Notes: generated by a model from the letters alone, not told the origin. Positions 24,546-31,145 are shown, counted from the first letter of the stretch. The stretch: DNA of 31,145 bases from VRUB01 sp046758085 (GCA_046758085.1 JBHHZP010000028.1:1-31145), one strand, 5' to 3'. Translations and numbers: made by a program.

Positions 24546-26231
24546 ATGACAGAAAGCAAATTGATCACCGGTGCCAAGAACTTGAGCTCAGCCGACAAAC
24601 GGCTGCTGTTGGCGTTTTTTTCCCTGGCCGTGCTTGCGCTGACTCTCGGGATCATCTTCGCCACGATGACGGCGGCGGGCCGCACCGGGCTTTTCGCGAT
24701 CCAGTCCACGACGGCCTACAGGATGCTGGGGCTGCACGGCGTCACGATCTTTTTCTACTGGTTGTATTTCGTCCAGGCCGGCGTCGTTTTGCTTCTCGCC
24801 TCGGTCTACACCGAGGGTGCCGGCGCCGTTGCGTGGCGTCCGCTCACCTGGCTCGGATTCGTTGTGATGCTGGCCGGACTGGTATCCAGTGAATGGAGTT
24901 ACACCGGCGGGACGACGCTCCTCTACGACGGCAACCCGAGCCTGTTGATCGACAATCCGTCCGCGGGACGCTTCTTCTATCTGGGCTATGTGTTGCTCAG
25001 CGCCGGCCTGGTCATGGTCGCGGCCTCCGCGATCGCGACCGCGCTGAGTCCGAAGTTCCGGGGCGTTATCGAAAGCTGGTCCCCGATCAGCTTCGCGGCC
25101 GTGGCGTGGAGTGGTCTGCTCATCGTCGCCGCGATCGCCGGTGCGAACGCCTTCCTGCCGCCGTTGCTCTGGACCCTGGGGCTGAGGGAATCCGTCACCG
25201 GTTATGCCATGAGTTGGAGCGTGCTGTTCCATAACATGCACTACCTGCCGCTGATGGCGGTCGTCGTTCTCTGGTATGTGCTGATGGAAAATATCACCGG
25301 GGTGAAGTCAATCTTCGGGTCGAGATTCTCGAAGATCGTTTTTGCCATTTACATGATCTTCGTTCCGCCGACTTCTCTCTATCACATGTTCCTCGAACCC
25401 AATCTGGCCGAAGCGGTCCGCGTCGTCGGATCCTTGCTATCGCTGTTTATCGCAGTGCCCACCATCCTGGTCTTCGTCGTCATCGTCGCGTCGCTGGAAT
25501 CGCAGGCACGGGCACAGGGAGGGCGCGGCCTGTTCGGATGGATCAGAATGTTGCCATGGAAAAATCCGGTAATGGTCGCGATCGGCCTGGCGACCGTGAA
25601 TCTGGCGCTCGGCGGGGTCTTCTCGATGGTGTTGATCCAGGAGAAGCTCGCGATTCTGCTGAGCGACACGTTCTTCGTACCCGGCTATTTTCACTTTCTG
25701 ACCGTCGGCGCCGTATCGCTGACCTTCATCGCCACGCTTATTTACGTGATCCCGTCGCTGACCGAGCACCGGTGCTGGCGGCCCAGCGTCCTCGCGAGGC
25801 TGCCTTATGTCCTGACGATCGGACTGGCCCTGTTCGGCGCAGGCGGCATTGCGGCCGGATATCACGGGGTGCCGAGGCGCATCTTCGAACTGAGCTATCA
25901 TGTCGACACACCGCTGGAGCATATCGACGCTCCCTTCGTCTGGGGAACCCTGATGGGCGTGATCGGCGCCGGATCGGTGCTGATGGCGATCGTGCTCGTT
26001 ATCTATGTCTACGCGCTTTTCCGGATGCTGCTCTCGGAGAACCGCAAGATCGGCGTCGACGTGGCGGATCTCCAGGTCGTCGCGTGGGACGGTTCGACCG
26101 CCGAGCGACAGCGTGCATGGGTTGGGCCTCTGTCTGTCTTCACCATGGTTGCGGCGATGTATGTCTTTACGGCGCTGAGCTTCGAGATTCTGAAGAACGT
26201 GCCGATCCTGGTCGGAGTCGGTGCGCACTGA
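24546..26231 (+). CDS. Divergent B-family haem-copper oxidase-like subunit I
   Basis: A 561-residue protein with about 13 membrane helices. It aligns along its length with ba3-type oxidases, for example in GGRGLFGWIRMLPWKNP. Low-spin haem ligands are kept: His64 (MLGLHGVT) and His383. At the active site His229 and Tyr233 (HNMHY, for HPxVY) and His280 are kept. The first CuB histidine of the HH pair is Tyr279 (SLYHMF) and the proximal haem ligand is Tyr381 (VPGYFHF, for VPGHFH). Both codons are TAT in the given sequence and the frame is otherwise intact. Whether it reduces oxygen, nitric oxide or nothing is open. The start at 24546 follows a GGAG-type site. Confidence 0.9.
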   Translation: MTESKLITGAKNLSSADKRLLLAFFSLAVLALTLGIIFATMTAAGRTGLFAIQSTTAYRMLGLHGVTIFFYWLYFVQAGVVLLLASVYTEGAGAVAWRPLTWLGFVVMLAGLVSSEWSYTGGTTLLYDGNPSLLIDNPSAGRFFYLGYVLLSAGLVMVAASAIATALSPKFRGVIESWSPISFAAVAWSGLLIVAAIAGANAFLPPLLWTLGLRESVTGYAMSWSVLFHNMHYLPLMAVVVLWYVLMENITGVKSIFGSRFSKIVFAIYMIFVPPTSLYHMFLEPNLAEAVRVVGSLLSLFIAVPTILVFVVIVASLESQARAQGGRGLFGWIRMLPWKNPVMVAIGLATVNLALGGVFSMVLIQEKLAILLSDTFFVPGYFHFLTVGAVSLTFIATLIYVIPSLTEHRCWRPSVLARLPYVLTIGLALFGAGGIAAGYHGVPRRIFELSYHVDTPLEHIDAPFVWGTLMGVIGAGSVLMAIVLVIYVYALFRMLLSENRKIGVDVADLQVVAWDGSTAERQRAWVGPLSVFTMVAAMYVFTALSFEILKNVPILVGVGAH

Positions 26232-26255
26232 GCGGCCGACGGGAAGAACGAGATC

Positions 26256-26438
26256 ATGAAACAACTGGATGCCATTCTTCTGGGTATCGTATTCATCGTC
26301 TGGGGCGCGCTCGCGTTGATGTACGCGACTATCCCGATGATCCAGATGCCGACCGGGTTCCGTGTCTGGGGACTCGGGGCGGTGTTGTTCCTAGCTCTGA
26401 CCATCCTGACAGCGCTAGCGGGACGCGGCAGCAAGTAG
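26256..26438 (+). CDS. Small two-helix membrane protein of the oxidase cluster
   Basis: A 60-residue protein with two hydrophobic segments (DAILLGIVFIVWGALALMYA and WGLGAVLFLALTILTALA) joined by a short loop. It starts 24 bases after subunit I and is probably co-transcribed. Small helical subunits (such as IIa) are known in B-family oxidases, so a structural or assembly subunit is the best guess. I do not recognise a specific family. Confidence 0.7.
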   Translation: MKQLDAILLGIVFIVWGALALMYATIPMIQMPTGFRVWGLGAVLFLALTILTALAGRGSK

Positions 26439-26466
26439 GGCGCGGCTGATCGCGCCATTCCTCGCC

Positions 26467-26503
26467 CCGACCTCGAGACGCGTGGGTTATGGTTCGAGGT
26501 CGG
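26467..26503 (+). other. 10-bp perfect inverted repeat before the IS110 remnant
   Basis: CCGACCTCGA and TCGAGGTCGG pair perfectly across a 17-base loop. It lies between the oxidase genes and the truncated IS110 reading frame. It may be part of the IS110 left end, where that family encodes a structured guide RNA, or the end hairpin of the oxidase transcript. Confidence 0.45.
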
Positions 26504-26542
26504 AGACTTGGCACACAGAGCCGCATCGAGGAGGGGCAGGTC

Positions 26543-26605
26543 ATGGTTGAGTGTAGCGCATGCGTTGGGCTGGACGTCCACAAGGACACAATTGCGGTGG
26601 CGCTG
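26543..26605 (+). pseudogene. IS110-family transposase, N-terminal remnant
   Basis: The first codons read MVECSACVGLDVHKDTIAVAL; the GLDVHKDTIAVAL block is the start of the DEDD (RuvC-like) domain of IS110-family transposases. After about 21 residues the similarity ends and the frame runs on as unrelated sequence to 26698. More than 90 percent of the gene is gone, so it is inactive. It marks past insertion next to the oxidase cluster. Confidence 0.7.
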
Positions 26606-26675
26606 CCAGGTGCGCAGCTCGTTGTTGCGGTTGATTCGCCACCATCGCGCAGCGAAGCACCACAAGACACGCGAT

Positions 26676-26765
26676 TAGCCATAGGGTCTGCAGCGTGAAG
26701 GCCTTCTGGCCCTGGTGGGGACCCACGGCAATCCGGTAAGGCGCTGCCTGCACTCGAGCATTCAT
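26676..26765 (-). pseudogene. IS91-like transposase fragment
   Basis: On the minus strand, residues APYRIAVGPHQGQKAFTLQT resemble a segment near the C-terminus of IS91-family (Y2 HUH) transposases. Only about 30 codons remain and neither end of an element is recognisable. The assignment is from memory of the family pattern and is moderate at best. Confidence 0.45.
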
Positions 26766-26782
26766 TGTCGGAAATATGGCAA

Positions 26783-26809
26783 AGAAAGCCCCACGCCGAA
26801 GGGCGGGGT
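26783..26809 (-). terminator. Intrinsic terminator, minus strand
   Basis: Read on the minus strand, a GC-rich stem (CCCCGCC...GGCGTGGGG, one mismatch, short loop) is followed by CTTTCTTT. This is a plausible rho-independent terminator for the truncated minus-strand gene ending at 26853. Confidence 0.5.
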
Positions 26810-26852
26810 TCGTGCCGCATGACGGTTAGCCTAGGCTCAGTCGCAGTTGCTC

Positions 26853-27062
26853 TTACTTTCTAAGTAGCGCGATTTTGAAGTCAGAGGGTTTCTTACTCCA
26901 AACTTCAAAAACCTCCGCAAGTTCGCGCCTATCCACGATGCCTAGCAAGCGCCCACATGATGTACAGGCTTTGGCGTAATGTATCAGGTCCACAGAATCC
27001 GGCGGCACTCTAAACGAAAAAAAGAATGACGATGTGCTTCTCTTTCCGAATCTGTACGAAGA
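26853..27062 (-). pseudogene. C-terminal remnant of an unknown gene, cut by the IS6 element
   Basis: An open frame of about 69 codons runs on the minus strand from the IS6 edge to a TAA at 26853-26855, with no start codon. It reads as real protein: DLIHYAKACTSCGRLLG, VDRRELAEVFEVWSKK, PSDFKIALLRK. A single Cys-x2-Cys is visible. I do not recognise the family. It faces the same way as the truncated gene on the other side of the IS (27879-28293), so both could be pieces of one interrupted gene or two ends joined by a deletion. Confidence 0.5.
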
Positions 27063-27064
27063 CT

Positions 27065-27878
27065 GGTTCTGCCAACTTGACCGGTGATCGTTGACAATAT
27101 CCGGTATGAGGAACCCATCAAGATATCGTGGCCACCGTTTTCCACCCGAGATTATCAGCTATGCAGTGTGGCCTTACCACCGCTTCACCTTAAGTTTTCG
27201 TGACATCGAAGACCTGCTGGCCGAGCGGGGTATCATCGTCTCATATGAGTCGATTCGAAAGTGGTGTCTGAAGTTCGGCCCAGACTACGCCAACCAACTT
27301 CGCAAACGACAAGGAAAACTCGGAGATACGTGGTACATGGACGAAATGACGATCATCACGGTCCAAGGCGAGCGCCGTTATCTCTGGCGTGCCGTGGACT
27401 AGGATGACCATGTCATCGATATCCTGATACAGAGGCGCAAAGACAAGCAGGCAGCTAGGCGCTTTTTCCACAAGATGTTGAAGGAACAAGGCCAATCACC
27501 GCGGTGGATGATCACAGATAAGTTAAGGAGCTACGCCGCTGCCAGAAGAGAGATCATGCCTTCTGTTGTCCATCACCAGGACCGCTACGCCAATAATCGG
27601 GCAGAAGCCTCACACCGGCATACCCGGCAGCACGAACGTCAAATGAGACGATTCAAATCCCCCGGACAAGCGCAGCGATTCCTCACAGTGCATAGCCAAG
27701 TTCATAATGTGTTCCGCCTAAATCGTCACCTGTTGAGAGCTTGCCATTATCGGTTGTTTCGTTCCCGAGCCTTCACTACATGGCAAGAGGTGACATGCGT
27801 CCAATACACCATCTGATGCTACGACCATTGTGGGGATGATCCACGATTCGCGTCATTGCGCAACAAGTTGACAGACCC
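27065..27878 (+). mobile_element. IS6-family insertion sequence, 814 bp
   Basis: Terminal inverted repeats GGTTCTGCCAACTT (27065-27078) and the complement of AAGTTGACAGACCC (27865-27878) match at 12 of 14 bases. The size is typical of IS6. The flanks (CGAAGACT left, GAAAAAAG right) show no 8-bp target duplication, which suggests a deletion or recombination after insertion. The transposase carries a nonsense codon. Confidence 0.85.
27106..27816 (+). pseudogene. IS6-family DDE transposase with in-frame TAG
   Basis: The two halves are in the same frame and together make about 236 residues, the usual IS6 size. The first half has YHRFTLSFRDIEDLLAERGI, the DNA-binding part, and the first catalytic Asp in TWYMDEM. 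A TAG at 27400-27402 follows WRAVD, where family members commonly have glutamine (CAG), so one base change explains it. The second half has the second Asp (ITDKLRSY) and Glu (NNRAEASHRHTR). All three catalytic residues survive. Unless the stop is read through, the element cannot move by itself. Confidence 0.85.
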
Positions 27879-28293
27879 GAAAAAAGGCCAAGTCGGCAGA
27901 AAGTATTGGAAGCCGAACGATGCGACGTCGTGCCGCTTCGAGGTCGCCCTGCCGTTCGAGATAACGCGCGACCGGGGCAATCAAGATGCGCGCACCGACG
28001 AGATTGAAAACGCCGAGAACGAGGACGGCCCCCAACGCAAATCCGGGAAACTCCCTGAGACGACCCGCAATCGACATCGAGACCGCCGCCAGCACCAGCA
28101 CCACGCCAGCCAGACTGAGTATGGCAAGATAATAGCGACGGAGCAGTGCTTTCGGAGTGTTTTTTGGCACCTTCGGGTTTGCCTCAAAGGCAGGTATTGT
28201 ATCGGAGAGCGGAGGCGGCTCGCGACAGCATTCTCTGAACGAAGCATGCGGACGGCCGCCAAAAAGAGAACTTCCAGCGTATAGGGGTGTCAC
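27879..28293 (-). pseudogene. N-terminal fragment of a two-helix membrane protein (possibly cyclase-type), cut by IS6
   Basis: About 138 codons run on the minus strand into the IS6 right end, after which the frame is meaningless. Seen: RRYYLAILSLAGVVLVLAAVSMSIAGRL and FPGFALGAVLVLGVFNLVGARILIAPV (two membrane helices), then LERQGDLEAARRRIVRLPILSADLAFFRV. The short linker after paired helices resembles the membrane part of bacterial adenylate/guanylate cyclase or GGDEF-type signalling proteins; the catalytic part is missing. The functional label is a guess; truncation is clear. Confidence 0.55.
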
Positions 28294-28330
28294 AGCATTT
28301 TAATGTTTTCCCGGTTTTCTGCCCCGCTGC

Positions 28331-28345
28331 GGGAGCGACGCTCCC
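28331..28345. repeat. REP-like hairpin
   Basis: GGGAGC-GAC-GCTCCC, a perfect 6-bp stem in the gap between two divergent genes. It resembles the small palindromes of REP elements in gammaproteobacteria. No second copy was found by eye in this window. Confidence 0.4.
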
Positions 28346-28450
28346 ATGAAACCAGGCCTATGAAGCGATGGCCCAATATTTTGTCTAATACGATATTGCC
28401 GGCGCTCGCGCGCCCTGGCGCCATCCAACCCGGCATGGGAAACCGTAGGC

Positions 28451-29332
28451 GTGCCTGAAGCGATCCCGGTCGGTCCGTTCCTGATCCCGACGCTACGGAC
28501 GAGTGTGGTGCTCTCGCTGCTGTTGGCCATCTGGGCCGCAGGGCGGATCGGGAAGCCCGCCGGCCTGGACCAACGCTGGAGCCGCGGAGTCGCCGAAACC
28601 AGCGCGTGGCTGGGGTTACTCGGGGCACGGCTCGGCTACGTTATGATCAACTGGAGCGCTTTTAAGGCGGCCCCGTGGACCGCGCTCTATGTGTGGCAGC
28701 CGGGCTACTTGCCTGCAACAGGCCTGCTGGTCGGCGCCGGCTACGCGCTCTGGCGCACATGGCAGCGCCAGTCACACGAGCGCCTGCACTATCTGTGGAC
28801 GCTCGGAGCCGGCTTTGCCGTGGGCGCGGTGCTGGTCGGTGCCGTCATCGGCGCCATGCAGATCAGGACTGCGCCGGGCGTGCTACGCACGGGCAACAGC
28901 GTCCCGGAGTTCACGTTGTTAAACCTACAGGGCGAGCGCGTGAGCTTCTCAAGCCTCAAGGGCCGCGGGGTTGTTCTTAATTTCTGGGCCAGCTGGTGCG
29001 GCCCCTGCCGTCGAGAGATGCCACTGCTGGACTCCGTTCACAAGAAATACGGTCCACGCGGGGTCACTATTATCGGCATCAATCTCGATGAGGCACTCGC
29101 TACAGTCAAGGCCTATATAGAGTCGATCGGCGTGAGCTATCCGATCTGGGTCGACGCGCCTGCCAATGAACCCGGCGTCGATAGCACGCGCGCGCTTTAC
29201 ACTCGCTTCGGGGGGATCGGTTTGCCCACAACATTCTTTATCGATGCGAACGGGATAATCCAGCAACGCCAGATAGGGGAACTGAACCGCGCCTTCCTGC
29301 AGAATGGCGTCGAGGCCATTGCGCCACGTTGA
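28451..29332 (+). CDS. TlpA-type thioredoxin fused to an Lgt-like membrane domain
   Basis: A 293-residue protein in two parts. Residues 1-140 contain several membrane helices with GPFLIPTLRTSVVLSLLLAIW, LLGARLGYVMINW (GARLGYV at 58-64) and LYVWQPGYLPATGLLVGAGYALW, which follow the start of prolipoprotein diacylglyceryl transferase (Lgt). The catalytic-region histidine of Lgt (HGGLxG) is absent. Residues 148-293 are a TlpA domain with SWCGPCRREMP (Cys183, Cys186) and GLPTTFFIDANG. The likely job is periplasmic thiol reduction with the Lgt-like part as anchor. The start is a GTG at 28451 with only a weak ribosome-binding site; a later start would remove part of the first helix. Confidence 0.85.
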   Translation: MPEAIPVGPFLIPTLRTSVVLSLLLAIWAAGRIGKPAGLDQRWSRGVAETSAWLGLLGARLGYVMINWSAFKAAPWTALYVWQPGYLPATGLLVGAGYALWRTWQRQSHERLHYLWTLGAGFAVGAVLVGAVIGAMQIRTAPGVLRTGNSVPEFTLLNLQGERVSFSSLKGRGVVLNFWASWCGPCRREMPLLDSVHKKYGPRGVTIIGINLDEALATVKAYIESIGVSYPIWVDAPANEPGVDSTRALYTRFGGIGLPTTFFIDANGIIQQRQIGELNRAFLQNGVEAIAPR

Positions 29333-29366
29333 GGCGCTTTCGCCAACGCTCAGGATAAGACATCGC

Positions 29367-29685
29367 ATCTGGGATTGAGGCAACTGGCGGGCGGAAAAAC
29401 TTTTTCAGACCAACGCCCCCATTGCAGTATGATATAGGGCACCACCAGGAAATCTTGGCCGGTGTGCTCGTCCGACTATCGGCAGCCAACAACCCACAAT
29501 GCAACCGCCAACAGAAAGGGCCAATCGACATGCAAGATACAACCAGGCAACCACAACTTATTATTCCGGCGTTTGGCGGCTTTTATCGGGCAACCGCCGA
29601 TCTTGCCTACCCGCTGATCCGCATTGTCACAGGCGCGATGCTGATACCGCATGGATGGATGAAGTTTTTCCGCGGCGGGCTCGAG
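29367..29685 (+). repeat. Right direct repeat of the doxX 5' region
   Basis: The same-orientation partner of 20825-21143; here it leads into the complete doxX gene. The identical core is 29491-29635. The copies are 8.5 kb apart. Confidence 0.9.
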
Positions 29686-29988
29686 GGCACCGCCGGCTTC
29701 ATGGGCAAGATCGGGCTCGAGCCTGCCTATGTGGTGGCAACCTATATCGGCGTACTCGAGCTGGTCGGCGGGACACTGCTCGCCATTGGGCTGCTGACGC
29801 GGTTCGTCGCCATCCAGGTCGTCGGCTTCATGGCCGTCGCCGCGTTTTACGTGCACTGGGGCAACGGCTTCCTGTGGACCAAGGGCGGTTATGAATATCC
29901 CCTGTTTTGGGGCGTGGTCGCGCTGGCGATCGTATTTCGCGGAGGCGGCAGGCTCTCCGTGGATCGGCTGATCGGCCGGGAATTTTAG
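29530..29988 (+). CDS. DoxX family membrane protein
   Basis: A 152-residue protein of the DoxX/DoxD-like family with four membrane helices: LAYPLIRIVTGAMLIPHGWMKFF, PAYVVATYIGVLELVGGTLLAIGLL, FVAIQVVGFMAVAAFYVHW and YPLFWGVVALAIVFRGGG. The family is named after a subunit of archaeal thiosulfate:quinone oxidoreductase. Most bacterial members have no proven role, though links to thiol/redox stress and membrane electron flow are known. It follows the TlpA fusion gene by about 200 bases. A truncated copy lies at 20988. I make no substrate claim. Confidence 0.88.
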   Translation: MQDTTRQPQLIIPAFGGFYRATADLAYPLIRIVTGAMLIPHGWMKFFRGGLEGTAGFMGKIGLEPAYVVATYIGVLELVGGTLLAIGLLTRFVAIQVVGFMAVAAFYVHWGNGFLWTKGGYEYPLFWGVVALAIVFRGGGRLSVDRLIGREF

Positions 29989-29992
29989 CCAC

Positions 29993-30009
29993 CGCGCGGT
30001 TGCCGCGCG
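29993..30009 (+). terminator. GC-rich hairpin after doxX
   Basis: CGCGCGG-TTG-CCGCGCG, a perfect 7-bp stem beginning 5 bases past the doxX stop, extended by CCA/TGG with one bulge. No T-run follows. Confidence 0.45.
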
Positions 30010-30081
30010 TGGTCACAACCCTGGCGTTACCGCCTGTCACGAGCAGGTCGGAGGAATGATGTTTTCGTTTGGAACGCTGGA

Positions 30082-30846
30082 ATGAGCGCCGATGCGAACA
30101 GCAAGTCCGCGGGGATGACGGTTCAGGCGCCGTTGACGACAAGCACCACCGGGAACACACAGCGGAGCGGCATCCCGTGGGCCCGCATCGGCATGGGTGT
30201 CGCGATTATCGGCGCGCTAACGGCGCTCTATGCGCTGCTCTCTTGGAGCGGGGCATTAGACACGTTAACGAACGGTCCGCTCCTGCGCGAACGCATAGAG
30301 CAGCTCGGTTGGATCGGGCCGCTCGCGGTCATCGTGCTGATGACCGGGGCGATCGTACTAAGTCCGATCCCAAGCGCGCCGATCGCGCTCGCGGCCGGCG
30401 CCGCCTACGGGCACACGTGGGGAACCATCTACGTGCTGATTGGCGCGGAAGCGGGGGCGCTGGTCGCGTTCACCATTGCGCGAGTGCTGGGTTGTGACGT
30501 CATGCAGAAGTTTTGCCGACAGCGCTCGTCACTGCGGCTGCTGGGCTCGCAAAACGCCCTGATGGCGATCGTGTTTTTCACCCGGCTGCTGCCTTTTATT
30601 TCGTTCGACGTCGTGAGCTATGCCGCCGGCCTGACACCATTGAACCTCTGGCGTTTCGCCGCGGCGACGCTAGCCGGCATCGTCCCGGCAAGCTTTGTGC
30701 TCGCCCATTTCGGCGCCGAGATGGTCGCAGCGGACACGGATCGTATTGCCATCAGTGTCTTGGCACTTGGCGCCATCACGCTCATCCCGATCGCGATCAA
30801 GGTTGTGCGAGACAGACGTCGGAAGGGTACCAAGAACAATGCCTAG
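30082..30846 (+). CDS. TVP38/TMEM64 (DedA-like, VTT domain) membrane protein
   Basis: A 254-residue inner-membrane protein with about six hydrophobic segments. The VTT/SNARE-associated core is visible: GPLAVIVLMTGAIVLSPIPSAPIALAAGAAYG, then GTIYVLIGAEAGALVAFTIARVLG and FFTRLLPFISFDVVSYAAGLTPL. Family members relate to lipid scramblases and DedA flippases; bacterial TVP38 proteins have mostly unknown substrates. The hydrophilic first 30 residues are Ser/Thr-rich and variable. It follows doxX by about 90 bases and may be co-transcribed, though a hairpin lies between. Confidence 0.88.
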   Translation: MSADANSKSAGMTVQAPLTTSTTGNTQRSGIPWARIGMGVAIIGALTALYALLSWSGALDTLTNGPLLRERIEQLGWIGPLAVIVLMTGAIVLSPIPSAPIALAAGAAYGHTWGTIYVLIGAEAGALVAFTIARVLGCDVMQKFCRQRSSLRLLGSQNALMAIVFFTRLLPFISFDVVSYAAGLTPLNLWRFAAATLAGIVPASFVLAHFGAEMVAADTDRIAISVLALGAITLIPIAIKVVRDRRRKGTKNNA

Positions 30847-31021
30847 CCCCCTTCTTGCTTCATAACAGGAACTGAATCCGTTCAGCCGCAGACTGAAGAT
30901 CTGTATTAGCTAGCTCGCAAAAAAAGCTGGATTCATGGTTGTCCCACAAGTCCCGGCTTGAAACGCTGAAACTCGCCAAGATCTACAAGATGTCTTTAGG
31001 AATGGGCTGCGCTCGAGAGAT
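30847..31021. other. Gene-free right-hand margin before the inverted repeat
   Basis: No credible gene. GTCCCACAA at 30941-30949 is the inverse of TTGTGGGAC at the window's last nine bases (31137-31145), which suggests that an element of about 200 bases spans this margin. Confidence 0.45.
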
Positions 31022-31125
31022 ATGGAACGCGCCTTTGTTCCTGAGACACGCCGTGAATACTTCCCTATAGGCTCGGCGCCAGCATCCTTGCTGGCGACGG
31101 TCTCGGGAACAAAGGCGCGTTCCAT
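31022..31125. repeat. 26-bp near-perfect inverted repeat with nested hairpin
   Basis: The arm at 31022-31047 (starts ATGGAACGCGCC) pairs with 31100-31125 at 25 of 26 bases across 52 bases. Inside lies a perfect 8-bp hairpin CGCCAGCA-TCCT-TGCTGGCG (31077-31096). The outer GTCCCACAA/TTGTGGGAC pair surrounds it. It looks like a miniature inverted-repeat element or insertion-sequence end. Confidence 0.8.
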
Positions 31126-31145
31126 GTCTCCAGTAGTTGTGGGAC

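Noticed and set aside
24588..26264. Long minus-strand and alternate-frame readings across the oxidase genes
   Set aside because: They are Arg/Asp/His-rich shadows of a strongly conserved membrane-protein gene and match nothing.
27057..27886. 8-bp target duplication around the IS6 element
   Set aside because: The flanking octamers CGAAGACT and GAAAAAAG do not match.
30910..31125. 71-codon minus-strand frame at the right end
   Set aside because: It starts exactly in the inverted-repeat arm and is composed mainly of the repeat element, with no protein-like pattern.
1..31145. CRISPR array, tRNA, rRNA or integrase attachment site
   Set aside because: No regularly spaced direct repeats, tRNA-like TTC loops with matching acceptor stems, rRNA signatures or integrase gene were found by eye.

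Overview
The window reads as chromosome of a GC-rich gammaproteobacterium, probably a respiratory, metal- and redox-active lineage. This is inferred from the conserved order rpe-gph-trpE-trpG-trpD-trpC-osmC, a CueR-type copper promoter, CcmG/CcdA/SCO/DsbC functions and DoxX proteins. The exact genus cannot be read from the sequence. No rRNA, tRNA, CRISPR array or replication origin was seen.

Layout. (1) 130-8477, all minus strand: rpe, gph, the tryptophan genes trpE/trpG/trpD/trpC, an OsmC-family protein and a DUF885 protein. Gaps in this block carry short inverted repeats that touch or overlap the 3' ends of trpC, trpE and trpG. (2) 8625-9930, plus strand: an exported DUF3530 alpha/beta hydrolase and a small CopD-like membrane protein. 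(3) 10104-12943, minus strand: a copper export operon copZ-copA-cupredoxin driven by a well-formed MerR/CueR-type promoter at 13044-13079. (4) 13505-17677, plus strand: CcmG/DsbE, TlpA, CcdA, SCO and a DUF3179 protein, a set suited to cytochrome c maturation and copper/haem enzyme assembly. (5) 17754-20705: DUF547 and SHOCT proteins (minus), a small exported protein and DsbC (plus).

(6) 20825-29685 is an accessory-looking segment bounded by two direct repeats of the doxX 5' region. The left copy is cut off and the right copy is intact. Between them lie a NarX/NarL-type two-component system preceded by an FNR-type box, a B-family-like haem-copper oxidase set (CuA subunit, subunit I, 60-residue membrane protein), an insertion-sequence graveyard (IS110 head, IS91-like tail, an IS6-family element with a nonsense codon, two truncated genes) and an unusual TlpA fused to a degenerate Lgt-like membrane domain. 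(7) 29530-30846: intact doxX and a TVP38/TMEM64 membrane protein. The window ends in a 26-bp near-perfect inverted repeat around a nested hairpin.

The most striking observation is in the oxidase subunit I. Alignment from memory to ba3-type oxidases indicates that the proximal ligand of the active-site haem and one CuB histidine are both tyrosine (Y381, Y279). Both low-spin haem histidines, the first CuB histidine and the H-x3-Y pair are kept. With its own CuA subunit and an adjacent redox-type two-component system, this is the best candidate here for an undescribed enzyme.
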